Assembly: GCA_041659285.1 (NCBI GenBank)
Contig: JBAZYO010000007.1
Location: 242,198-306,197, forward strand
Length of the DNA stretch: 64,000 nucleotides
Direction of reading: 5' to 3'
Source of the DNA: Vicinamibacterales bacterium
GTDB lineage: Bacteria > Acidobacteriota > Vicinamibacteria > Vicinamibacterales > UBA2999
Shown: piece after piece, positions 37,133-46,448 of the stretch
Position numbering within the stretch: the first letter of the stretch is position 1
Layout: each line of letters begins with the position of its first letter
Translations under genes and position numbers: made by a program
Notes under the pieces: generated by a model
The model's input: only the letters and a program-made list of their open reading frames with translations
Told to the model about the DNA's origin: nothing
Databases searched by the model: none

Positions 37133-38301
37133 GACGCCGCCGCGAGATGCGGCCCCGCGACCCGCCGATGCAGAAAGTGCCGCTCGCACACGGCGAAGCA
37201 CAGGCAGCCGAAGGCGACCGCGGACGCGGCGCCGCCCACCGCGAGCCAGCCCGCCAGCGGCCGGGTGCCCGTGAGCTGGATCACGGCGGCGCCGAGCAGC
37301 GCGAGAAACGGAAAATGCACGATGTAAATGGTGAACGATCGCAAGCCGAGATATTCGAACAGGACGAGACCCGGGTGCCGGCGGTCAACCTGGGCTACCG
37401 CGAACGTGTAGACGGCAGCGGCGGCGAACACCGTCGCCGACAGGATCTTCACGTAGATGGAGGGCACGGCGATGTAGGCAAGCAGCGCGATCCAGAACAC
37501 GACGACGGCCACGGCCGGAGACACGCGGTATGGCCGCGGCGAGGTCACATGTTCCGCGAGCGCGGCGCCCACGAGCCACGCCGGGTACCACACCAGCACG
37601 CTCGCCACGAACGGCACGGCCACCACCATCGACACGATAGTGAACGCCGCCGGCACGACGACGTAGGCCGCGAGCGCGCTGCGTTGCCTGGCCCACAACC
37701 AGAGCGGGTACCACGCGTAGTACACCACCTCATAGGCGAGCGACCAGAGCGGGCCGTTGGACCCGAAGTTCTGCCCCAGGCTCGACGGCAGCAACAGCAG
37801 CGCCGGCCCGATCGAGGCCGCCGTGTATCCGCTGTGCGCGAACGTGACGTCCAGGAGCGGATCGCCGGTCGCCGCCGCGTAGAGCCGCGGAAACCACGTC
37901 ATGCCGATGGCATCGCAGGCGACCGTGGCCAGCAGCGCGAAGAGGTACGGGGCGACCAGCCGGTGCGCGCGCCGCTGGTAGAAGTGTGACGTGGCGAACG
38001 CCAGGGTGGCGCCCTGCGAGAGCCGGCGGGCAGCGCCAGCGTGGATGAAGAAGCCGCTGAGCGCAAAGAAGATCAGCACGGCCTCGCGGCCGAACCGGAA
38101 CATCCCCGACGCGTAGACCAGCGGCACCTGCCAGCCGTCGTGAGGCTGGCGCATCCATTCCGCATGGCCGGCCCACAGCAGCCACCGCGCGTGCCCCGTA
38201 AGGACGTAGACGGCGAGCAGGCCCCGCAACGCATCGAGCTGATCGAGGCGAATCTCCGCTCGCGGCACCAGCGTCCAGCGCCACGGCGCCCCTAGCGCCA
38301 T
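37129..38301 (-). CDS. Acyltransferase family 3 (OafA/YrhL-like) membrane protein
   Basis: 390 residues from the ATG at 38301 (MALGAPWRWTLVPR), overlapping the GT2 stop by 10 bp. It begins LDQLDALRGLLAVYVLTGHARW, the family signature with catalytic His, and has about ten membrane helices with FFALSGFFIHAG. FTIYIVHFP lies near the C-terminus. These proteins O-acetylate extracellular or lipid-linked sugars using cytoplasmic acyl-CoA. There is no fused SGNH domain. Confidence 0.9.
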   Translation of the reverse strand: MALGAPWRWTLVPRAEIRLDQLDALRGLLAVYVLTGHARWLLWAGHAEWMRQPHDGWQVPLVYASGMFRFGREAVLIFFALSGFFIHAGAARRLSQGATLAFATSHFYQRRAHRLVAPYLFALLATVACDAIGMTWFPRLYAAATGDPLLDVTFAHSGYTAASIGPALLLLPSSLGQNFGSNGPLWSLAYEVVYYAWYPLWLWARQRSALAAYVVVPAAFTIVSMVVAVPFVASVLVWYPAWLVGAALAEHVTSPRPYRVSPAVAVVVFWIALLAYIAVPSIYVKILSATVFAAAAVYTFAVAQVDRRHPGLVLFEYLGLRSFTIYIVHFPFLALLGAAVIQLTGTRPLAGWLAVGGAASAVAFGCLCFAVCERHFLHRRVAGPHLAAAS

Positions 38302-39197
38302 GCCGCCGCCACATGTTGCCGGCGAAGGCGCAGGTACGAGCGGACCGCCCGGGCCGGCAGCACCTGCCGCTGCCGGCGCCGTGCCAACGCCGCCGCCGGC
38401 GCCGTGACGAGGCCGCTCCACACACCGCGGCGCCGGCCATGGCGCAACAACCACTGAATCCGGTTGGCGCACTGCAGCAGCCCGATCCCCCACAGGCTCA
38501 AGGGGTAGCGGAGGAACGTCAGCAGCAGGATGTTGGACACGCTCGCGGCGGTCACCGCCGGATCGGCGTGGCGGGCGCGGTCGGTGTCGTGAAACACCCG
38601 CAGCCAGGGCGTGCGCAAAACGCGGCGGCCGCGCGCATGCAGCCGAAGCGCGAGGTCCACTTCTTCCATGCCATAGGCGGTGGTGAGCGGAACGTAGCCG
38701 CCGGCCTCGAGGTAGTGCTCCCGGCGATAGGCGCAGCCGCCGCCGGAAAAATCCGCGAGCCACTCGGCCGTGCGGGCGTCGGCGCCAACCACTTCGTCGG
38801 TGTGGTAGACGTGGCCGGTCACGATCGAGGCATCTGGAAAGTCGTTGAACACTGTCTGCACGCGCGCGAAGTAGTCGGGATCCACGGGGTAGGAGTCGTC
38901 GTCAAAGCTGGCGACGATGTCGTGCGAGGCCGCGACCACCAGGCGATTGCGCCCGCCGCCGGGCCCGACGTTGCCGGTGCTGACAATGACCTCGGCGGAC
39001 GGGTCGGCCTGGCGGATGGCCGCCGCGCACTGCTGCCGGTTGCCGTCCACGTGCACGATCACCTGCGCGGGAGCCGGCCGGCAGGCGCGCAGGCGGTCAA
39101 GGGTGGCGAGCGTCTGGGGCACGCGCTCGAACGCCGTCACGATGGCCGTGATTGGCACGGTGAGATCGCCGGCGGACGGGCTCAGCGGATCCGCCAT
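38292..39197 (-). CDS. GT2 glycosyltransferase
   Basis: 301 residues. VPITAIVTAFERVPQTLATLD and GNVGPGGGRNRLVVAA are GT-A donor-binding segments. The metal-binding motif is in ASFDDDSYPVDPDYF, and YGMEEVDLALRLHARGRRV is the acceptor/catalytic ED-type motif. The C-terminal 40 residues are Arg-rich with a hydrophobic stretch (SNILLLTFLRYPLSLWGIG) that may lie on the membrane. It overlaps the FkbM gene by 16 bp. Confidence 0.88.
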   Translation of the reverse strand: MADPLSPSAGDLTVPITAIVTAFERVPQTLATLDRLRACRPAPAQVIVHVDGNRQQCAAAIRQADPSAEVIVSTGNVGPGGGRNRLVVAASHDIVASFDDDSYPVDPDYFARVQTVFNDFPDASIVTGHVYHTDEVVGADARTAEWLADFSGGGCAYRREHYLEAGGYVPLTTAYGMEEVDLALRLHARGRRVLRTPWLRVFHDTDRARHADPAVTAASVSNILLLTFLRYPLSLWGIGLLQCANRIQWLLRHGRRRGVWSGLVTAPAAALARRRQRQVLPARAVRSYLRLRRQHVAAAWR

Positions 39198-40015
39198 CCG
39201 GTGCGCGCCACGAAGTCGTCCACGTCGCGCACGGCGATCAGTTCGTAGCCGCCGTCCTCCGCAAACGAGGCGTCAACCGGCCGCAGCACCCGCGCCGGCG
39301 CCGCCACGAAGGTCTCGAATCCGCGCGCGCGCAGGTAGGCGATCACGTCCGACATGCCGTAGCCGTAGCGCCGATAGTGCGCCTCGCCCATCTCGCAGTT
39401 GATGCACGCGGCCCGCGCGATGGTGCCGGGCCCGCCCTTCAGGACGAGCAGCTCGCTGCCCTCGACGTCGATCTTCAGCAAGGCGATGGCGCCGGTGGCC
39501 GGGATCTCGAGGTCGAGCGTCGAACACCGCACCGGCAGCGTGCCCGCCTCATCGACCCGGTTCATGTCGTCGAGCTTGCCGTCCGACATCCGCGCCGTTC
39601 CCGCGGCGGCGCCGATGGCGAGGTTGCGCGCGTCGACGTTGGCGCGGCCGTTCAGCGCCAGGTTGCCGCGCAGGTACCCGTAGATGCGCGGGTGCGGCTC
39701 GAACGCGTAGACCCGGCCCGACGGCCCGACGCCGCGGCTGAGCAGCAGGCTGACCTCGCCGATGTTGGCGCCGACGTCCACCGCCGTCTCGCCGGGCCGG
39801 CAGTAGTCCCGGAACAGGTCCAGCCCGTGCACGCGCTCGCCGGCGTTGATCCACAGGTTGGCGGAGGTGTTGGTCGGGTAGAAGCGAAGGCGGTAGCCCT
39901 CCAGGGGAATGGTCAGGAAGCGCGACAGCCCTGACCAGGCGAGCACGCGCGCCGCCGCCAACCGCGCCGGACGCGGGTGGGCGCGCAGAACCGCAAGTGC
40001 GTGGGACACGTTCAT
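39182..40015 (-). CDS. FkbM-family methyltransferase
   Basis: 277 residues. TAVDVGANIGEVSLLLSR (SAM motif I), VYAFEPHPRIYGYLRGNLAL and the FkbM signature LLKIDVEGSELLVLKGG are all clear. FkbM enzymes make O-methyl ethers on sugars and polyketides. It is one of three FkbM proteins in the window (also 50,889 and 52,649). They differ enough in sequence to suggest separate acceptors. The gap to the epimerase gene is 18 bp. Confidence 0.9.
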   Translation of the reverse strand: MNVSHALAVLRAHPRPARLAAARVLAWSGLSRFLTIPLEGYRLRFYPTNTSANLWINAGERVHGLDLFRDYCRPGETAVDVGANIGEVSLLLSRGVGPSGRVYAFEPHPRIYGYLRGNLALNGRANVDARNLAIGAAAGTARMSDGKLDDMNRVDEAGTLPVRCSTLDLEIPATGAIALLKIDVEGSELLVLKGGPGTIARAACINCEMGEAHYRRYGYGMSDVIAYLRARGFETFVAAPARVLRPVDASFAEDGGYELIAVRDVDDFVARTGWRIR

Positions 40016-40033
40016 GGGGCGGGCGTGGCCGGC

Positions 40034-41155
40034 CTACAGCCGCGCGCCATTGCGCCACTCGATTTCGGCAAGATCGGGAACGCGGTCGCCCAGCACGATG
40101 CGGCACACCGTGTCGGCGACGTTGGCCTGCAGGTACTCGCGCGGCGGCGTCCACGACGGCGCCACGGCGGTGGCCGCGGCGACCGCCGACAGGATGGCCG
40201 CCGGCGCGACGCCGGCCAGGATGTTCGATCCGCACTCCACCGTCTCAGGACGCTCGGTGACGTCGCGAATGGTGACGTTCGGCACGCCCAGGATGCAGGC
40301 CTCTTCCTGCACGGTGCCGCTGTCAGACAGCACGCAGAAGGCCGCCGTCTCCAACTTCACGAAATCGCAGAAGCCGAACGGCGGCGCGAAGCGCAGGCCC
40401 GCGGCGGCAGTGATGCCAAAGGCCTCGAGGCGCGCCCTGGTGCGCGGGTGCGTCGAACACACCACCGGCATCCGGTGGCGGGCGTGCAACTCGGTGAGCG
40501 CCGTCACCAGGCTGCGCAGGCGCGATTCGTTGTCCACGTTCTCGGCGCGATGCGCCGTCACCAGGAAGTAGCGGCCGGTCTCGAGGCCCAGGGTCTCGAG
40601 CACCGCGCTCGCGGCAATGCGGCCGGCATGGCGATCCATCACTTCCTTGATCGGGTTGCCGGTGACGACGATGCGCGAGGCCAGGATGCCCTCGGCGAGC
40701 AGGTTCCGGCGGCTGCCTTCGGTGTACGGCATCAGCACCGAGCTGCTGTGATCGATCACGCGCCGGTTGACTTCCTCCGGGACGCGGTCGTCGAAGCAGC
40801 GGTTGCCCGCCTCCATGTGATAGACGGGAATGCCGAGCCGCCGCGCGATCAGGGCCGACAAGCCGCTGTTGGTGTCACCGAGGATCAGCAGCCGGTCCGG
40901 GCGATGGCGGCGGAACAACGCTTCCGAGTGCTCCAGGATGCGGCCGATCTGCGCGCCGATGCCGGCTTCGCGGATGCCCATGTGCTCGTCTGGCGCCCGC
41001 ACCTCGAGCTCGGCAAAGAACTGATCGCTCAAGCTGGCGTCGTAGTTCTGCCCGGTGTGCACGAGCACGTGCTCGGCGCGGCGATCCAGCAGGCGGATGA
41101 CCTCGCTCAGCCGGATGATCTCGGGCCGGGTGCCGAGAATGGTCAGGATCTTCAT
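40034..41155 (-). CDS. UDP-N-acetylhexosamine 2-epimerase (WecB/FnlC/WbvD-like)
   Basis: 373 residues from the ATG at 41155 (MKILTILGTRPEIIRL), overlapping the dehydratase stop. The family signatures are HTGQNYD, LGDTNSGLSA, HMEAGNRCFDDRVPEEVNR, TAHRAENVD and SDSGTVQEEACILGVP. GNRCFDDR replaces the GLRS text of plain WecB and is typical of the FnlC/CapG/WbvD branch. That branch epimerises C2 of UDP-N-acetyl-6-deoxy-L-hexosamines as the last step of the pathway encoded with the next two genes. Confidence 0.93.
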   Translation of the reverse strand: MKILTILGTRPEIIRLSEVIRLLDRRAEHVLVHTGQNYDASLSDQFFAELEVRAPDEHMGIREAGIGAQIGRILEHSEALFRRHRPDRLLILGDTNSGLSALIARRLGIPVYHMEAGNRCFDDRVPEEVNRRVIDHSSSVLMPYTEGSRRNLLAEGILASRIVVTGNPIKEVMDRHAGRIAASAVLETLGLETGRYFLVTAHRAENVDNESRLRSLVTALTELHARHRMPVVCSTHPRTRARLEAFGITAAAGLRFAPPFGFCDFVKLETAAFCVLSDSGTVQEEACILGVPNVTIRDVTERPETVECGSNILAGVAPAAILSAVAAATAVAPSWTPPREYLQANVADTVCRIVLGDRVPDLAEIEWRNGARL

Positions 41156-42225
41156 CGCAGCAGCTCGCCGTCGTCGGTGGCGTCGTCCACCATCAGCCGG
41201 TACTTGATCAGCATGGCGGCAAGGTCGCGTTCGCTCAGCACGTGGTCCTGCGAGCTGAACTCCTTGTCGAGGGCGGCCTGCGTCGACGCGCTGGCGCCGA
41301 CCTCCGGCAACAACGAGCCGATCGCGTACCACTTGCCGCGGTCCTTCACGCGAAACGCCTCTTCCTCGCTGATCAGGATCTCGTGCGTCTTCTCACCCGG
41401 GCGAATGCCGGTGACCCGCGTTTCGATTTGGCGATCGCCGATCAGGACCTTGGCAAGGTCCGTCATCTTGGCCGACGGGGCGCGGGGAATATAGGTGTCG
41501 CCGGCCTCGCCTTCGCGGATGGCCGCAAAGACAGTGTCCACGGCATCGTCGAGGCTCAGCAGGAAGCGGGTCATGTGCGGTGTGGTGATGGTGACCGGCC
41601 CGCCGCGCCGGATCTGGTCGTGAAACAGCGGGATCACCGACCCCCGCGACGCCAGCACGTTGCCGTAGCGGACGCAGACAATCCGCGTGCCCGGGCACCG
41701 CATGTTGCCCTGGATGAACACCCGTTCCTGGATCGCCTTGGTCATCCCCATCACGTTGACGGGCTTGCACGCCTTGTCGGTGGAGACGCCGACCACGGTC
41801 TGGACCGGCAGCTTCTGGGTCTCGATGATCGAGATGATGTTCTCGGGGCCCAGCACGTTGGTGCGGACGGCCTCGGTCGGGAAGTACTCGCAGGTCGGCA
41901 CCTGCTTCAACGCCGCCGCGTTGATGACCACCGTCGCGTCGCGCAGCACCGAGGCCAGGCTCCAGCGATCGCGAACATCGCCAATCTGGAACTGCAGCAG
42001 GTCCTGCGAGTTGCGATAGATCACCTCGTCGGTCGCCGACCGGAGGTTCTGGTGCGCCAGCCGCATGAAGTGCTGCTTGGCTTCATCGCGGGAAAAGATC
42101 ACCACGCGGGAGGGCCGTCCCATTTCGCCGCCAAGGACGCGCCGCGTCAGCACCTGGCCGAGGGAGCCGGTGCCGCCGGTGATCAGGACGTGCTGGCCTT
42201 CGAGGGGTTTCTGGTTGTCAGTCAT
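41152..42225 (-). CDS. UDP-GlcNAc 4,6-dehydratase/5-epimerase (CapD/FnlA/WbjB/WbvB type SDR)
   Basis: 357 residues from the ATG at 42225. The nucleotide-binding site is LITGGTGSLGQVL. The catalytic lysine lies in the MGMTKAIQE region, where the usual Tyr of YxxxK reads Met as in inverting dehydratases of this group. AALKQVPTCEYFPTEAVRTN, VSTDKA, RYGNVLASRGSV and GEKTHEILISEEE are also family-specific. It converts UDP-GlcNAc to a UDP-4-keto-6-deoxy-L-sugar. It overlaps the reductase by 8 bp and the epimerase by 4 bp. Confidence 0.93.
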   Translation of the reverse strand: MTDNQKPLEGQHVLITGGTGSLGQVLTRRVLGGEMGRPSRVVIFSRDEAKQHFMRLAHQNLRSATDEVIYRNSQDLLQFQIGDVRDRWSLASVLRDATVVINAAALKQVPTCEYFPTEAVRTNVLGPENIISIIETQKLPVQTVVGVSTDKACKPVNVMGMTKAIQERVFIQGNMRCPGTRIVCVRYGNVLASRGSVIPLFHDQIRRGGPVTITTPHMTRFLLSLDDAVDTVFAAIREGEAGDTYIPRAPSAKMTDLAKVLIGDRQIETRVTGIRPGEKTHEILISEEEAFRVKDRGKWYAIGSLLPEVGASASTQAALDKEFSSQDHVLSERDLAAMLIKYRLMVDDATDDGELLR

Positions 42226-43120
42226 GTTCAAGCAGCCGCAGCCATTCTGCATAGGGGGTGGGATCGGCGGCAAGGTCGGCGACCAACCGCGGCCAGGCCG
42301 GGCTGACGTAACCGGTGGCCGCCCGGAACGCGTCGCCATTCAACGAACGGTCGCTCACCGGATCGGCCGACGGCCTAATGCGGACGTCCATCCGGTAGGC
42401 CGCCGCGATCAGGTGGAGGAGGTCGTGCTTGCTGATCGCCGGACTGGCCACGTGATAGAGCCCGTGCAGCCCGGGGTGCGTGGCGATCAGGTTGGCAATC
42501 ACCCCGGCGAGTTCGACGGTCGTCGAGCCCGCGTAGATCACCCGCTGGTAGCCGGTGACCTCGCCGTGATTCTGCGCCAGGAACCAGTCGAGCAGGGACT
42601 GGTGGGTGGTCAGCTCGCGGCCAATCATCGACGTCCGCAGCGTCACGGCCCAGGGATGCTCGGTTACCTCGCCCAGCATCTTCGATCGCCCGTAGAGATC
42701 GTCGGCATCGGCGGGATCGGTCTCGCGATAGTAGCTGCCGTTTCCGCTGAACACGCAGTCGGAGCTGATGTGGATCAGCCGGCCGCCCCACTCGTGCACC
42801 AGCGCCGCCAGCTGGTGCGGCAGCAACGCGTTGACCTGGATCGAGGTGATCGGGTCCTTGCCGGCGGCGCGCTGCTTGATGACCCCCAGCGCATTGACCA
42901 CGACATCGGGCCGCCGCGCCCGCAGCAACGCGGCGAGCGCCGGCCAGTCGCGCGCGTCCACGCCCCAGCTGACGTCACGGCCGGCAAACAGCGGCAGCCG
43001 CGCCAGCCGCGACTCGCGCGGCGCGCGGATCGTGCACGAGACGCGGTCGAACCGGCCGTGCAGCAATTGGAACACCTTGTGTCCCAACATGCCGGCGCCG
43101 CCGAGGATGATTACGTCCAT
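42218..43120 (-). CDS. RmlD-like NDP-4-keto-6-deoxysugar reductase
   Basis: 300 residues. It has the NAD(P) motif ILGGAGMLGHKVFQLL, DVVVNALGVIKQR, HISSDCVFSGNGSYY and catalytic YGRSK, all of the dTDP-4-dehydrorhamnose-reductase type. It is about 70 residues shorter than FnlB/CapF and has no cupin domain after the SDR part, so it lacks the 3-epimerase activity of those proteins. That fits WbvR (UDP-L-RhaNAc, then UDP-L-QuiNAc) better than a UDP-L-FucNAc pathway. The product assignment is inference from domain content. Confidence 0.88.
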   Translation of the reverse strand: MDVIILGGAGMLGHKVFQLLHGRFDRVSCTIRAPRESRLARLPLFAGRDVSWGVDARDWPALAALLRARRPDVVVNALGVIKQRAAGKDPITSIQVNALLPHQLAALVHEWGGRLIHISSDCVFSGNGSYYRETDPADADDLYGRSKMLGEVTEHPWAVTLRTSMIGRELTTHQSLLDWFLAQNHGEVTGYQRVIYAGSTTVELAGVIANLIATHPGLHGLYHVASPAISKHDLLHLIAAAYRMDVRIRPSADPVSDRSLNGDAFRAATGYVSPAWPRLVADLAADPTPYAEWLRLLEHD

Positions 43121-43124
43121 GCAA

Positions 43125-44285
43125 TCAACGCGTGAGCCAGGCCACGGGAACGGCGGGCGCGAACATCACACGTCCGTAGTAGAGCACATCCCAGCAGGCG
43201 AGATTGCCGATGGCGACGAGCAGGAAGATCGATCGCCGGTCGTCGCGAGGCCGCTGCCGCGCCAGCTCGGCGCAACAAAGCACGAAGGCCGGCAGCGCGA
43301 ACGACATGCTGCGTGACAGGTCATGCGCCGCCATCGACAACAGCATCGGTAGCGCAACCGCGCTCACCAACGCCGCATTGACCAACCGGGACGGCTCGGG
43401 GCGACCGGCGGCGACCAGGGCGACGACCCACCACCCGGCCTCGAGGCTGCTGGCCAGCAGCAAGGGCCAGGCGTAGAAGGTATGGGATAGCGCCAGCAGG
43501 CCGACTGAATCGCCCGCCACCGGCGCCCGCAACCCGACCGACGCCACCAGCCACCACCGCGCCCCGAGCCAAACTGCAACGACCGCCGCGACCAGCAGCA
43601 GCCACGTGGCGGCGTCCCGCCTCGCCCGCGATCCCGATCGCTGCCCGTGTAACCACTGAGACAGCAGGATCGCCGGAAACATCGCGATGGCCCGTTCATC
43701 GACGAACAGCGCGGCGAGGCACGCCGCGGCCAGGGCGGCGCGGTTGAAACGCTGAAGACAGACCACACCCAGCAGCGTGGCCACGGGATCGTAGAACGGG
43801 CTACCGATGAAGCCTTGGGCCCCGACGGATGTCGCCGCAATGCCCAGCGTCGCGAGCGACGCCGACACGCGATCGGCGGACGCCTGTTCGATGAGGCGGA
43901 ATGCGAACAGAAGTACCAGGGCGCCGGCAACAAAATAGAGGGCGCTCAGTCCTTGCCGGCGCAGGTCCAAGGCGAAGCCAATGGCCGGCACCGTCAGCCG
44001 CAGATCCATGTTCCCGATGTGCTCGGCGTATTCCGGCGGCGAGGCTGGCGTCGACAGCGGGTGCGCGAGCTTCGCCTCATACGCCGGCCACACGGGGTGC
44101 TGCGACCACCCTCGCTTGTAGCTGGCGCCAACGGACAGCACGCAGCACACCAGCACCCAGGCGATTGGCCAGGCGCGCAGCCGGAGCGCCGCGGCCATGT
44201 GGCTGCGCAGCGACGGCCATCGGCCTTCGAGCTGGCGATCCACCTGCGACCACGTCGCAAACGCGCTACCGGGCAAAGCAGCCAT
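43125..44285 (-). CDS. Multi-pass membrane protein, unknown (glycan locus)
   Basis: 386 residues from the ATG at 44285, or 357 from 44198 (MAAALRLRAWPIAWVL), which starts right at TM1. About eight to nine hydrophobic helices alternate with Arg-rich loops, and a periplasmic loop follows TM1 (KRGWSQHPVWPAYEAKLAHP). This topology is like that of uncharacterised membrane proteins in EPS clusters. I see no motif that would fix it as flippase, polymerase or glycosyltransferase. It overlaps the GT4 gene at its 5' end. Confidence 0.7.
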   Translation of the reverse strand: MAALPGSAFATWSQVDRQLEGRWPSLRSHMAAALRLRAWPIAWVLVCCVLSVGASYKRGWSQHPVWPAYEAKLAHPLSTPASPPEYAEHIGNMDLRLTVPAIGFALDLRRQGLSALYFVAGALVLLFAFRLIEQASADRVSASLATLGIAATSVGAQGFIGSPFYDPVATLLGVVCLQRFNRAALAAACLAALFVDERAIAMFPAILLSQWLHGQRSGSRARRDAATWLLLVAAVVAVWLGARWWLVASVGLRAPVAGDSVGLLALSHTFYAWPLLLASSLEAGWWVVALVAAGRPEPSRLVNAALVSAVALPMLLSMAAHDLSRSMSFALPAFVLCCAELARQRPRDDRRSIFLLVAIGNLACWDVLYYGRVMFAPAVPVAWLTR

Positions 44286-45462
44286 CCAGCAAGCGCGCCT
44301 GCAGCACGCGTTCGTCAAACTCGCTCGCCAACAACGCCTGGGCGCGCGCCTGGTAAGTGGCGAGGTCCAGGCCGTCCCGGTGCAGGCGCGTCAATAAGTC
44401 GCAGACATCCTGCGGCGAACCGCTGTTGATGGTGAGCGGCAACGCCGCCTCCGCCGCCAGCCGCTGCACCTCGGAGGTCGCCGGCACATGGAAAATGACG
44501 GGACGATTGGCCGCCAAGTACTCGCTGATCTTCGTCGGCATGGCGAGGTTCGCAATCCGATCGAGTCGTGGGAGCAGGGAGAGCGGCAGGTAGAGCAAGT
44601 CGGCGTCTTCCAGCCGCTGCTGACAGGCCGCGTTGTCGACCCACGGCTCCACGTGGACGAAGTCGTACGGCTGCAACTCGGGCAGTGCGTGCTTGTCGTT
44701 GGCGGCCCCCAGCAGGGTGAGCGTGGCATCCATCGCAGTCCGCTGGCGGAACAGGCGCAGTCCCTCGACAAACGCCAGCACCGCATCCGCGCGAAACACG
44801 TTCATGCCACCGGCATAGAGAATGCGCCAGGCGTTGCCGAGCGGCCGCATGGGCGTCGCCGCCGGCCGGGGGGGCACGCCCTTGTGTAGTACCTGCCAAG
44901 CATTGCCAAACCGCTGCTCGTAGTCGTGCCGCATGAGATGCGAACACGCGAAGCGCGCGTTGGCGCCGACGACGATGTCGTGCAAGGCGCGCCGGCGCGC
45001 CGCGGTAAAGGGCAGCCCGAAACAGGTGTGGTGCCCTTCCCAGTCGTCCATCACGTAGAACACGAAGCGCACGCGCGGGAATCGCCGTCGCAGCCGCACC
45101 GCCGCAAACAGCACCCAGGGCGTCACCGGATAGGTCAGCACGGCCTCAATCTGGTGCTGTTCGATCGCCGCCGCCGCGCGAGACACCAGCGCCTGTTCCG
45201 CGAGCGACTGGCGAAGTTTCAGCAGCGGGTAGTAAGCCGCGTTGGCCCAACCAGGCACCCACGCCGGGCGCCGCGGCATGTCGAATGGGACCGAATGTCC
45301 GCGGACTGTGCCGGCCGAAGGCGGCAGGTGCGACGGGTAGGCCTGGAAGAGCCGATCCTCGGGGAAGGTGGCGAGTAGGTTGCCGAGCGTCTCCCCAATT
45401 CCATTCCCATACCTGACGGGATAGTCGCCGAGCACAAGGAGCCGGCCGGTCCGCGTGCTCAC
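44266..45462 (-). CDS. GT-B glycosyltransferase
   Basis: 398 residues from the GTG at 45462, overlapping the upstream stop (GTGA). RLLVLGDYPVRYGNGIGETL opens the N-domain. VFYVMDDWEGHHTCFG, RILYAGGMNVFRADAVLAFV and AMPTKISEYLAANRPVIFH belong to the nucleotide-sugar-binding half, where KISEYLAA resembles GT4 enzymes. The classical E(x7)E is poorly formed, so the family number is uncertain. Confidence 0.8.
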   Translation of the reverse strand: MSTRTGRLLVLGDYPVRYGNGIGETLGNLLATFPEDRLFQAYPSHLPPSAGTVRGHSVPFDMPRRPAWVPGWANAAYYPLLKLRQSLAEQALVSRAAAAIEQHQIEAVLTYPVTPWVLFAAVRLRRRFPRVRFVFYVMDDWEGHHTCFGLPFTAARRRALHDIVVGANARFACSHLMRHDYEQRFGNAWQVLHKGVPPRPAATPMRPLGNAWRILYAGGMNVFRADAVLAFVEGLRLFRQRTAMDATLTLLGAANDKHALPELQPYDFVHVEPWVDNAACQQRLEDADLLYLPLSLLPRLDRIANLAMPTKISEYLAANRPVIFHVPATSEVQRLAAEAALPLTINSGSPQDVCDLLTRLHRDGLDLATYQARAQALLASEFDERVLQARLLDGCFAR

Positions 45463-46448
45463 GCGCCCGACCCGGGAAAAAGCGCCGGCTCGTTGCGGTT
45501 GGCCGGCGGCACCCAGGTAAGGCACGACCCGACGCCGCGCAGGCGGCCCCACCACGCCGAGGGAAGCGACGGGCTCCAACCCTTGCGCAGCGAGGCCACC
45601 TCACTGATCGCCTGGAAAATCATCCACAGCATCACGTGAGCCAGCGCGCCGACACGGGAGGCACCGAACGCGCGCATGACGATGGCATAGCGCGCACGCA
45701 TGGACTGGAACTGGTAATCGCGCGAGTGGCTGCGGCCTCGCGGATCCTCATGATGCACGCACCGCGCTGCGGGCACGAACAAGACCCGCCAGTGCCGGCT
45801 CAGGCGATAGCCCAGATCGAGATCCTCGCCCGGCGAGCTGCCGCTGAAGTACGGCGCGAAGCCGCCCACCGACACGAACGCCGCGCGCCGGATCGCCGAG
45901 ACGCCGCCGCCGAGCCATTCGGACGGCATCGGCCGCTCGACCGTGATCGGAAACCCATTGGGCAAGGCCGCTCCAACCAGGCGCCCCGGCTCGAAGGCCA
46001 CGCGTCCGCTGGCCACCAGGCGCCGGTAGACGCGCCACAAGGCCGTGGGCGGCGCCAGCGGTTGATTGACGAGCCGGCCCATCGTGGCGCCGACGGTCCG
46101 GTCGCCCCAGATCGGCGCGAACAACGATTCCGCCCACGCCGGCGCCAGTTCCACGTCGTCGTCGAGCAGCAACAGGTTGTCGTGCCTCGCTTGCTGGATG
46201 GCGAAGTTGCGCTGCGCCGCGGCATTCTTCTCCGCAAAGGGAAAATACCGGACCTCGACGCCGGCGGCGCCCCAGCGCGGATCGCCGGTGACGGCTCGTG
46301 TCTCGGCGTCGGCACCGCAGTGCACGACGATGACCTCGGCGACCGGCACGGTTTGCCGCGTTACGCTTTCGAGGCACAAGCGCAGCATGTCGGCCCGGCC
46401 GACGGTCGGGATGATGCCCGAGATCTCGCGTGCCGGCGGTGACGTCAT
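45459..46448 (-). CDS. GT2 glycosyltransferase
   Basis: 329 residues. ISGIIPTVGRADMLRLCLESV, AAAQRNFAIQQARHDNLLLL and DDDVELAPAW (metal-binding) define the GT-A core. GSSPGEDLDLGYRLSRHWRVLF is the acceptor/catalytic motif. A hydrophobic amphipathic region (GALAHVMLWMIFQAISEV) near the C-terminus may anchor it to the membrane. It overlaps its neighbours on both sides by 4 bp. Confidence 0.9.
   Translation of the reverse strand: MTSPPAREISGIIPTVGRADMLRLCLESVTRQTVPVAEVIVVHCGADAETRAVTGDPRWGAAGVEVRYFPFAEKNAAAQRNFAIQQARHDNLLLLDDDVELAPAWAESLFAPIWGDRTVGATMGRLVNQPLAPPTALWRVYRRLVASGRVAFEPGRLVGAALPNGFPITVERPMPSEWLGGGVSAIRRAAFVSVGGFAPYFSGSSPGEDLDLGYRLSRHWRVLFVPAARCVHHEDPRGRSHSRDYQFQSMRARYAIVMRAFGASRVGALAHVMLWMIFQAISEVASLRKGWSPSLPSAWWGRLRGVGSCLTWVPPANRNEPALFPGSGA

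Noticed and set aside
40034..43120. UDP-N-acetyl-L-fucosamine pathway (FnlABC/CapEFG)
   Set aside because: The reductase lacks the C-terminal cupin 3-epimerase domain of FnlB/CapF, so the QuiNAc/RhaNAc type route was preferred.
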